This document shows positions 1 to 4,736 of a stretch of 5,558 bases of DNA, in pieces. The notes under the pieces are model-generated. The model worked only from the letters and a program-made list of their open reading frames with translations, was not told the DNA's origin and searched no databases. Every line of letters begins with the position of its first letter. Within the stretch, counting starts at the first letter, position 1. Both the position numbers and the translations under genes were made by a program. The stretch covers positions 1-5,558 of the forward strand of contig DQVJ01000276.1 in assembly GCA_015661795.1 (NCBI GenBank). The letters are read 5' to 3'. This DNA is from Sulfurovum sp. Lineage in GTDB: Bacteria; Campylobacterota; Campylobacteria; Campylobacterales; Sulfurovaceae.

Positions 1-43
1 GGGGGTAGTTAGCCCTTTGGATATGTAAAAAACTAAAGTTTAT
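1..43. other. Left edge, no gene assigned
   Basis: These bases lie downstream of the truD stop codon. No start codon, hairpin followed by a T-run, or RNA gene is visible. On the plus strand one frame reads a few residues and stops with TAA at 26-28, so the tail of a convergent gene entering from the left is possible, but eight codons are too few to support it. Confidence 0.3.
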
Positions 44-1135
44 TTACTTTTCCTTCAAAGAAAACTTCCCGATTTCTTCTAAAAATGTAGTCGCATATGA
101 CCCTTTAGGCAAGTAAAACTCAACCGTAAGCTTTTTACTGTCAGGACTGTAAGAGCTTTCTACATCTTTTGGCCATATCCATGCAAAACGTCTGTCACCT
201 TTGAGAGCATTTAGTTCTGTGTCATCATAAGGTTCTTCCAAGTAGTAGGCATCTGATTTAGAGCGTTCTACATTGGCACCACAGAGTAGTCCAGTAGGAG
301 AGATCTTCTTTTGACTAAATGCAAGAGCAGACTGATGCATATCTTTGACGTAGTCTTCTTTTCCGTAAGGGTAGGGGGTGATTATATCACCTATAAAGAG
401 TTTGAAAAACTGCTCTTGTTTGGCGAGTACTTTGACAAGTTCTTCTGGATAATTTAATTTTTTTGTGGCTTGAGATACATTGTTTGTGTTTATGATGGTA
501 GAAAGTTTTACACGGTCTCCCAGCCATCTGTTATAAAGGTAGCTTTGGTAGGCAGAGACCAGGAGTTTTTCTTTGCTTCCTTTGAGACGTTTACCCGAGT
601 GGGCTATCTCTTTACCTTGAAGGTATGAACAGCTGTCTTCTCCGAAACGTTGGTAGCCGTAGTAGTTTGGTATGCCTTTACTTTGCATCATCTTAGCAGT
701 GGTGTTAAAAAACTTGGCATCTTTTTCGTTGACGTTGTGGAGGACTATGGAAAAGCTGTTGCCTTTTAAGTGTCCTACTTTGATGGGTGCTTTGTTGTAG
801 CTGCGTTCGAGTATCTCTACACGTTCAGTTGTAAGGTTTTTGTTTAGCTCTTTTTCGGCTTGTTTTGGGATAGAAATGTACTGTATAGCAGTGGCATTTT
901 TGTCTTTGAGCCCTGCATAGCCTATGTCCCGTTCCTGTAGACCAGAAGCTTTTGCCAGGACAGTGATGAGTTTCCATGTACTCATGTCTGTTTTTTTGAT
1001 TTTGAGTATGAGGTGATTTCCAGTACCTGTGAAGGGATATAGAGGTATCTCTTCTACAAAAAAGCGTTCTACTGTTTGTTTAAAGTTAAAGTGTAATGGA
1101 GTATGGCTATAGGCATAGTTTTTAATGTGATTCAT
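44..1135 (-). CDS. truD: tRNA pseudouridine(13) synthase TruD
   Basis: This cytoplasmic enzyme isomerises uridine to pseudouridine, classically at position 13 of tRNA-Glu. The 363-residue product is close to the usual TruD length of about 350. The N-terminal FxVEE element is at residues 25-29. The catalytic motif GYAGLKDKNA is at 72-81, with the expected nucleophile Asp78 (E. coli has AGQKDKHA with Asp80). The family-typical GIPNYYGYQRFG is at 154-165, and LPKGSYATTFLEE near the C-terminus (342-354) matches the E. coli LPAGSFATSVVRE region. The ATG at 1135 is the first possible start, because an in-frame TGA lies about 15 bases upstream. No good Shine-Dalgarno sits in front of it; the nearest GGAG is 20 bases away. 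It lies 37 bases downstream of the COG2836 gene on the same strand and may be co-transcribed with it or use its own -10 box. Identification is firm. Confidence 0.96.
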   Translation of the reverse strand: MNHIKNYAYSHTPLHFNFKQTVERFFVEEIPLYPFTGTGNHLILKIKKTDMSTWKLITVLAKASGLQERDIGYAGLKDKNATAIQYISIPKQAEKELNKNLTTERVEILERSYNKAPIKVGHLKGNSFSIVLHNVNEKDAKFFNTTAKMMQSKGIPNYYGYQRFGEDSCSYLQGKEIAHSGKRLKGSKEKLLVSAYQSYLYNRWLGDRVKLSTIINTNNVSQATKKLNYPEELVKVLAKQEQFFKLFIGDIITPYPYGKEDYVKDMHQSALAFSQKKISPTGLLCGANVERSKSDAYYLEEPYDDTELNALKGDRRFAWIWPKDVESSYSPDSKKLTVEFYLPKGSYATTFLEEIGKFSLKEK

Positions 1136-1159
1136 AGTGAAAGTATATCAAAAAACTCC

Positions 1160-1165
1160 ATTATA
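1160..1165 (-). promoter_or_regulatory. Candidate -10 box for truD
   Basis: Read on the minus strand, a perfect TATAAT (within TATATAAT) lies in the 37-base gap between the upstream membrane-protein gene and truD. It would give a leader of roughly 18 bases without a Shine-Dalgarno. No -35 box is evident, which is usual for Campylobacterota sigma-70 promoters. In AT-rich DNA this hexamer also arises by chance, so truD may simply be read through from the upstream gene. Confidence 0.3.
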
Positions 1166-1172
1166 TAAGGTA

Positions 1173-1961
1173 TTAACCACATTTCCCAGGAGCACATTTC
1201 ATTCCATTGAATTTACCAGTCATTGGACCTTCCTGTATACTGTTTTCATGCATTTTGTCCATCATGGCTTTCATCTCTTCTGGATAGGCTACAAAATTGT
1301 AGCCTTTATAGAGGGTAATAACACCATAGAGAATGACAAGAAGTGCCGCAAGCTTCATCATGATACCACGTAGATTTCCTTTTTGAAGAAATTTGGTGAG
1401 GAAGCCTAAAAAGAAAAGAGCGGGAATGGTTGCCAAACCAAAAGTAGCCATTACCAATGCACCACCTAAAGGTGTGGCTGTACTGGCAGCAAATATGGCA
1501 AAGGAGTAAACAAGCCCACAAGGGATAATGCCATTAAGCATGCCAAGCATAAAAAAACTTGCATAACTTTTATTTGAAATAAGTGTTTTAAAACTCTTTT
1601 GGTACCAGCTATATTGTGATATAGATAATTCTGATGAGTTTAAGAACTTTAAATTACCCAGAAGTGAAAGCCCCGCTAAAATCATCAAAACACCTGTCAA
1701 AAGAAAGAGTACTCCTTTGGTTGTGGGCGTAAAAGCGATTACCTTGCCAATAGTGCCAAAAACAGCTCCCAAGAGAGTATATGTGGCAACACGTCCAAAA
1801 TTATATGCCAAATGGGCTGATATCTGATAGACGTAGCTGGATTTTTGATTGATTTTATTCGATGTATACGCTACAACGATACCACCACACATACCTATAC
1901 AGTGTCCAACACTCCCTAAAAAAGCAGTTGTTAGTATAATGACTAGATCTATATTCCCCAT
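1173..1961 (-). CDS. COG2836 (TauE/SafE-like) membrane protein with Met/Cys-rich tail
   Basis: This is an integral inner-membrane protein of 262 residues with about six hydrophobic segments (roughly 4-30, 47-74, 83-103, 133-159, 165-190 and 200-222). Two half-repeat motifs mark it as the family annotated as sulfite exporter TauE/SafE (COG2836), distantly like the CcdA/DsbD fold: HCIGMCGG at 20-27 in segment 1 and GIIPCGLVY at 144-152 in segment 4. The family is often found near cytochrome oxidase maturation and copper genes, so a copper or thiol role is as plausible as sulfite export; the substrate is unknown. After the last segment comes a soluble tail (about 229-262) with six Met, one His and the end MKCAPGKCG. 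I chose the ATG at 1961 because AAGGA lies seven bases upstream of it. An in-frame ATG at 1976, preceded by a weaker AGG, would add five residues (MKEMR). truD follows 37 bases downstream. Confidence 0.85.
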   Translation of the reverse strand: MGNIDLVIILTTAFLGSVGHCIGMCGGIVVAYTSNKINQKSSYVYQISAHLAYNFGRVATYTLLGAVFGTIGKVIAFTPTTKGVLFLLTGVLMILAGLSLLGNLKFLNSSELSISQYSWYQKSFKTLISNKSYASFFMLGMLNGIIPCGLVYSFAIFAASTATPLGGALVMATFGLATIPALFFLGFLTKFLQKGNLRGIMMKLAALLVILYGVITLYKGYNFVAYPEEMKAMMDKMHENSIQEGPMTGKFNGMKCAPGKCG

Positions 1962-1968
1962 ACGCATT

Positions 1969-1973
1969 TCCTT
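1969..1973 (-). promoter_or_regulatory. Shine-Dalgarno favouring the 1961 start
   Basis: On the minus strand AAGGA is followed by seven bases and then the ATG at 1961. This spacing is close to ideal, which favours the shorter start over the in-frame ATG at 1976; that one has only TAGG upstream. Confidence 0.5.
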
Positions 1974-1998
1974 CATTTTTTTACCTAGGAAAAACTAT

Positions 1999-2025
1999 AG
2001 TATAATTTTGTTAAAATAGTGTTAA
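1999..2025 (-). promoter_or_regulatory. Candidate promoter for the COG2836 gene
   Basis: Minus-strand TATACT at 2004-1999 could be a -10 box, with TTAACA at 2025-2020 as a weak -35, 15 bases apart. Transcription would begin near 1992, giving a leader of about 30 bases to the preferred ATG. The -10 overlaps the plus-strand TATAAT of the divergent gene. Confidence 0.4.
2001..2006 (+). promoter_or_regulatory. Candidate -10 box for the 2046-3008 cluster
   Basis: This is a perfect TATAAT on the plus strand with no recognisable -35, as is common in Campylobacterota. It would start transcription near 2013 and leave a leader of about 33 bases to the GTG start. It shares four bases with the divergent minus-strand -10. 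Confidence 0.45.
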
Positions 2026-2034
2026 TTGTAATTC

Positions 2035-2039
2035 AAGGA
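2035..2039 (+). promoter_or_regulatory. Shine-Dalgarno supporting a GTG start
   Basis: AAGGA lies six bases upstream of the GTG at 2046. No ATG is available near this point in the frame, so the site is the main evidence that translation begins at GTG. Confidence 0.6.
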
Positions 2040-2045
2040 TAGTGA

Positions 2046-2492
2046 GTGTTAAAGAATCTGAAGCATACCATAAGAAAAATGTTTAGAGAGTTTTTGGTGT
2101 ATCACCACAGCTCTATGGAGTATAGAGCAAAAATACTGACACTCATGGTTTCGGCCAATGGTGAAATTTGTGAATGTGAAAAACAAAAAATGAAAGATAT
2201 TGCTTATACTATCTATGGTGAAGATCATGAAAGAGCTGAACTGCTGATAGACACTGTAAATGAGTATCATGAAAAGATTGTTACCAATAATGGACTTGAT
2301 TTTGAACATTTGATTCAATTGGTAGAAAAAGAGACAAAAGAAAATAAGCGTTTTGCAAAAAAGATTGATATTGGGTTATTAAGTACCTTTAAAGAGTGTA
2401 TAGATGAAGAGGTAGAAGAAGATGTTTTATTTCACGAACGCCTTTTAGAATTTCTTCAAGACCTTAAAGATGTGTATGGAGAGGCTGCCTGA
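2046..2492 (+). CDS. Small helical protein, TerB-like
   Basis: The product is a 148-residue soluble, probably cytoplasmic protein that looks entirely alpha-helical and highly charged. Residues 25-57 (EYRAKILTLMVSANGEICECE onward to IYG) resemble the TerB/DnaJ-associated fold, in which a helix leads into an acidic [DN]G-x(4)-E turn, here N38 G39 with E44. A second acidic stretch (DEEVEED, 120-126) precedes the last helix and may be the matching half. TerB domains are linked to tellurite resistance and membrane stress, but no other ter gene is present, so no function should be read from the name. Translation begins at GTG, supported by AAGGA six bases upstream. It leads a plus-strand cluster, with the acylphosphatase ATG three bases after its stop. 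There is no signal peptide or membrane segment. The reading frame is sound, but the family call is tentative. Confidence 0.75.
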   Translation: MLKNLKHTIRKMFREFLVYHHSSMEYRAKILTLMVSANGEICECEKQKMKDIAYTIYGEDHERAELLIDTVNEYHEKIVTNNGLDFEHLIQLVEKETKENKRFAKKIDIGLLSTFKECIDEEVEEDVLFHERLLEFLQDLKDVYGEAA

Positions 2493-2495
2493 TTT

Positions 2496-2771
2496 ATGGA
2501 ATGGTATAGATTTGTAATTTTAGGAAAAGTACAAGGTGTGTTTTATAGAAAGTTTGTTTCACAGGCACTGATGAAAAAGCAGTTTAAAGGGTATATTAAA
2601 AACCTTGATAATGGCAGTGTAGAAGTTGTGGCTGAAGTGTTTGATGATGACTTTGATACCTTCATGTCTATACTTAAAGAGGGATCACCTTTAAGCAGTG
2701 TAGAGGAAGTAAGATATGATATTATAGATGATGCAGAGTTTCATACAGATGGGTTTGAGATAAGGTATTAA
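2496..2771 (+). CDS. acyP: Acylphosphatase
   Basis: This small cytosolic hydrolase cleaves carboxyl-phosphate bonds such as those in acetyl phosphate or carbamoyl phosphate; its physiological substrate in bacteria is usually unknown. The 91-residue length is typical. The phosphate-binding loop GKVQGVFYR is at residues 10-18, ending in the essential Arg18. The second catalytic residue, Asn36, is in GYIKNLDNGSVEV (32-44). The Arg-Asn spacing of 18 equals that of the human enzyme (Arg23, Asn41). The C-terminal strand GFEIRY ends the protein, as in other family members. The ATG follows the upstream stop after three bases, and a GGAGAGG stretch in the end of the upstream gene can serve as ribosome site, so the two genes are almost certainly co-translated. 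The functional link to the TerB-like protein is unknown. Confidence 0.95.
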   Translation: MEWYRFVILGKVQGVFYRKFVSQALMKKQFKGYIKNLDNGSVEVVAEVFDDDFDTFMSILKEGSPLSSVEEVRYDIIDDAEFHTDGFEIRY

Positions 2772-2807
2772 TGTTATATTATAAATAAAAAGTGAGGAGA
2801 CAATAGT

Positions 2808-3008
2808 ATGAGTTCAGGATGGGGATGCCAGTTTATGGGGACAAAAGGAGAGGATACCGAGTGGTGTCTAAAGCTACATCATCATTGTGAGCCTGGGTGC
2901 AAAGGATGTATTATCGCAGGGAAAGTAGCGTTTTCACAACCCAATATCTCTGAAGAACAAGAGAAAAAAGTGAAGCATAGGTCGGACAATCCCTTAGAAG
3001 GAAGATAG
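2808..3008 (+). CDS. Small Cys/His-rich protein, function unknown
   Basis: I do not recognise a named family for this 66-residue protein. It has five cysteines (C7, C20, C27, C31, C34) and a run of three histidines (24-26) in the first half, in the pattern CEPGCKGC at 27-34. A charged, probably helical and lysine/glutamate-rich tail follows (about 48-58). The arrangement suggests binding of zinc, an iron-sulfur cluster or another metal, but the ligand set fits no classical zinc ribbon. A strong GAGGAG lies eight bases before the ATG, which supports a real, well translated gene. There is no signal peptide or membrane segment. It is third in the plus-strand cluster, 36 bases after the acylphosphatase; that gap is AT-rich and could hold a weak extra promoter (TATTAT at 2777-2782). 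Its stop is two bases from the stop of the convergent msrA. Confidence 0.8.
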   Translation: MSSGWGCQFMGTKGEDTEWCLKLHHHCEPGCKGCIIAGKVAFSQPNISEEQEKKVKHRSDNPLEGR

Positions 3009-3010
3009 CC

Positions 3011-3538
3011 TTATGACATCTCTTTGGCAAATTTTGCTTTTAGTTTTGCCAACTTTGGAGGTATCACAGCATTACAGTATCCCTGCATAGGGTTTTGTCT
3101 ATAATAATCTTGATGGTAGGCTTCCGCCTTGTAGTAACACGCTAAAGGTTCAATGGTAGTCACTATAGGATCAGTGTAGTCTGTTTGTGCTGCTTCCATG
3201 GCTTTGAGTGCAGCTTCTTTTGTCTCTTCATCACTATAAAGTATAGTTGAGCGATACTGTGTACCCCTGTCAGCCCCTTGTTGGTTAAGTGTAGTGGGGT
3301 TATGTACTACAAAGAAAATATCTAAGAGTGTATCTACAGTGATGATATTGTCATCATAAGTGATTTTGATTACTTCAGCATGCCCTGTTTCTCCTGTACA
3401 TATCTGTGTATAGGTAGGGTTTAGTGTTTGTCCGTTTGCATACCCACTTTCAACATCACTTACCCCTTTGAGTGTTTCAAAGACTGCTTCTGTACACCAA
3501 AAACATCCACCACCCACTATGAGTTCTTTTGTTGCCAT
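3011..3538 (-). CDS. msrA: Peptide methionine-(S)-S-oxide reductase MsrA
   Basis: MsrA reduces the S epimer of methionine sulfoxide in free and protein-bound methionine, repairing oxidative damage. The reductant is usually thioredoxin. The 175-residue protein has the signature GGGCFWCTEAVF at 9-20, with catalytic Cys12. GHAE (52-55) supplies the active-site Glu55, the core motif QQGADRGTQYRS is at 86-97, AEAYHQDYY is at 138-146, and the expected resolving Cys155 is in QGYCN. Cys15 makes the first motif a CFWC form rather than the CFWG of E. coli. There is no signal peptide, so the enzyme is cytoplasmic. The ATG at 3538 has AAAGGA six bases upstream. It is transcribed away from the thioredoxin gene across a shared promoter region, which fits their biochemical partnership, and it converges with the 66-residue Cys/His gene. 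Confidence 0.96.
   Translation of the reverse strand: MATKELIVGGGCFWCTEAVFETLKGVSDVESGYANGQTLNPTYTQICTGETGHAEVIKITYDDNIITVDTLLDIFFVVHNPTTLNQQGADRGTQYRSTILYSDEETKEAALKAMEAAQTDYTDPIVTTIEPLACYYKAEAYHQDYYRQNPMQGYCNAVIPPKLAKLKAKFAKEMS
3024..3052. repeat. Inverted repeat in the msrA 3' end
   Basis: TTGGCAAA (3024-3031) and TTTGCCAA (3045-3052) form a perfect 8-bp inverted repeat with a 13-base loop, just inside msrA where two transcription units converge. No T-run follows on either strand, so it is not a canonical terminator. It may merely reflect the repeated Ala/Lys codons that encode the LAKLKAKFAK stretch. Confidence 0.4.
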
Positions 3539-3585
3539 ATGTTTTCCTTTATTGTGAGATTATTAAATAAGTATTTACTTTATTT

Positions 3586-3596
3586 GCTATAATAGC
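3586..3596. promoter_or_regulatory. Palindromic back-to-back -10 boxes of trxC and msrA
   Basis: GCTATAATAGC is a perfect palindrome around the central A at 3591. Read on the plus strand it holds TATAAT (3588-3593), preceded by TTTGC, a good -10 for trxC with a leader of about 36 bases. Read on the minus strand it holds TATTAT (3594-3589), a usable -10 for msrA with a leader of about 43 bases. No -35 boxes are clear. If both are used, polymerase can occupy only one direction at a time. Confidence 0.45.
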
Positions 3597-3624
3597 TAAA
3601 CTATTAAAAAATAATCTAAACTAT
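3596..3624 (+). repeat. Direct repeat in the trxC leader
   Basis: The 9-mer CTAAACTAT occurs at 3596-3604 and again at 3616-3624, so the copies start 20 bases apart, about two helical turns. The first copy begins just downstream of the proposed trxC -10; the second ends just before the AGGAG ribosome site at 3625-3629. This could be a paired operator, for instance for a response regulator, or a chance match in AT-rich sequence. Confidence 0.3.
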
Positions 3625-3635
3625 AGGAGTTTTCT

Positions 3636-4064
3636 ATGAATGTAAATGTAGTATGTCCGCATTGTCTTAAAGTAAATCGTATACCTAAAAAAGAATCCTA
3701 TGCTAAGGCAAACTGTGGTGAGTGTAAAGGATCTCTTCTAGATAGCAAACCACTTACTGCAAATGCAAACATTTTAGCCAACTATATTGCAAATTCAGAG
3801 TTGCCGGTGATAGTAGATTTCTGGGCACCTTGGTGTGGCCCCTGTTTACAGATGGCACCACATTTTGAAAAAGCTGCGCTCGCAATGCCCCTAGAAGCAC
3901 AATTTTTAAAAATCAATAATGATGATGAACAAACCTTAGGTTCTACGTATCGTATAGCGAGTATCCCCACAGTGCTTGCTTTTAAAGGCGGAAAAGAAGT
4001 AGGTAGATTCTCGGGAGCACGTGACAGTACACAGATAGAAGACTGGGTTAGGCAGTATGTATAG
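3636..4064 (+). CDS. trxC: Thioredoxin 2 (zinc-ribbon thioredoxin)
   Basis: This is a cytoplasmic disulfide reductase that passes electrons from thioredoxin reductase to targets such as MsrA. The 142-residue product matches E. coli TrxC (139). It has the TrxC-specific N-terminal zinc-binding module, with CPHC at 7-10 and CGEC at 27-30. The thioredoxin fold follows, with DFWAPWCGPC at 61-70 (redox Cys67 and Cys70) and the cis-proline loop ASIPT at 108-112 (Pro111). GGKEVGRFSGAR (118-129) matches the conserved late glycine region. The ATG at 3636 is preceded by AGGAG with six-base spacing. It is the first gene of an operon: its TAG stop is followed at once by the ATG of the response regulator. 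E. coli trxC is induced by peroxide through OxyR, but I see no recognisable OxyR or PerR site here. Confidence 0.95.
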   Translation: MNVNVVCPHCLKVNRIPKKESYAKANCGECKGSLLDSKPLTANANILANYIANSELPVIVDFWAPWCGPCLQMAPHFEKAALAMPLEAQFLKINNDDEQTLGSTYRIASIPTVLAFKGGKEVGRFSGARDSTQIEDWVRQYV

Positions 4065-4736
4065 ATGGGAAGTATACTATTATTAGAAGATGATGCAAAT
4101 CTTAATGAAACAGTTACTGAATTTCTGGAAGACGAAGGGCATACTGTTATCTCTGTATATGATGGATATGAAGCACAGGAAAAACTGTATGAGAGCAAAT
4201 ATGATTTGTTGCTTTTAGATGTAAACACACCAGGTATCAATGGTTTTGACTTGCTCAAACAAGCAAGAGAAAGTGATGTCTTAGCACCTGCAATTTTCAT
4301 AACTTCTTTAGATTCTGTGGATGATTTGGAAAAAGGGTTTGAGAGTGGTTGTGATGACTATATACGTAAACCTTTTGTGCTTAAAGAACTTAAAATTCGT
4401 GTTGAGACTCTTTTAAAACGTGGTTTTTTCCATCAATCCAAAGAAGTGATTCAAATCTCGGATACGGTTGCCTACCATATAGAAAATAATGAAATCATAG
4501 TTGATGATAAGACAATCACACTGGGACAAAAAGAGTCCAAACTTTTGAAGTTATTTATGAAAAATGATGGTACTGTCATAGCACATGAACGTATTTATGA
4601 ACATTTGTGGGATTATGATGAAGAATCAAGTGATACTGCACTTCGTACATATATTAAAAATTTACGTAAAATCATAGGCAAGGAAAAAATTGTTAGTATC
4701 AAAAAACAAGGCTATAAATTCTCTTCTAAAGAGTGA
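4065..4736 (+). CDS. OmpR/PhoB-family response regulator
   Basis: This is a DNA-binding transcription factor activated by phosphorylation from a sensor kinase, very probably the one encoded just downstream. The 223-residue protein has an N-terminal receiver domain (about 2-117): acidic pocket EDD at 8-10, phospho-acceptor Asp52 in LLLLDVNTPG, switch Thr80 and Tyr99, and Lys102 in RKPF. The C-terminal winged-helix domain (about 127-221) has a recognition helix near DTALRTYIKNLRKIIG (190-205) and the wing IKKQGYKF (212-219). The usual Met of the LDxxMPG motif is Thr here (DVNTPG). The start codon directly abuts the trxC stop. The only upstream ribosome-like site is an AGG 12 bases away, so translation probably depends on ribosomes finishing trxC. 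The 3' end overlaps the kinase gene by 47 bases if the kinase begins at TTG 4690. Target genes cannot be told from the sequence. Confidence 0.94.
   Translation: MGSILLLEDDANLNETVTEFLEDEGHTVISVYDGYEAQEKLYESKYDLLLLDVNTPGINGFDLLKQARESDVLAPAIFITSLDSVDDLEKGFESGCDDYIRKPFVLKELKIRVETLLKRGFFHQSKEVIQISDTVAYHIENNEIIVDDKTITLGQKESKLLKLFMKNDGTVIAHERIYEHLWDYDEESSDTALRTYIKNLRKIIGKEKIVSIKKQGYKFSSKE
4680..4684 (+). promoter_or_regulatory. Shine-Dalgarno for the kinase TTG start
   Basis: AAGGA lies inside the end of the regulator gene, five bases before the TTG at 4690. The kinase frame opens after a TAG at 4675-4677 and offers no ATG or GTG before 4777, where the first ATG falls inside the first membrane segment. 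This makes the TTG the best supported start. Confidence 0.55.

Noticed and set aside
1..28. C-terminus of a plus-strand gene entering from the left
   Set aside because: One frame ends at TAA 26-28, but only eight codons are visible and nothing distinguishes them from chance.
1137..1373. Open frame of 78 codons on the plus strand
   Set aside because: It lies antisense to the end of the COG2836 gene, has no family-like motif, and the opposite strand has clear conserved motifs.
1306..1521. Open frame of 71 codons on the minus strand
   Set aside because: It is an alternative frame inside the COG2836 gene, rich in Cys, Trp and His as expected from frame-shifted membrane codons.
2049..2318. Open frame of 89 codons antisense to the TerB-like gene
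   Set aside because: It mirrors a real gene that has a ribosome site and operon context; its own composition (Ile, Phe, Ser rich) is typical of an antisense shadow.
2046..2492. Tellurite resistance locus
   Set aside because: Only a weak TerB-like resemblance is present; no TerC, TerD or TerZ relatives are nearby.
3024..3052. Intrinsic terminator
   Set aside because: The stem is good but no T-run follows on either strand, and the repeat can be explained by repeated Ala/Lys codons in msrA.
3782..4300. Open frame of 172 codons antisense to trxC and the regulator
   Set aside because: It spans two genes with complete catalytic motifs on the plus strand, is Ser-rich, and has no recognisable domain.
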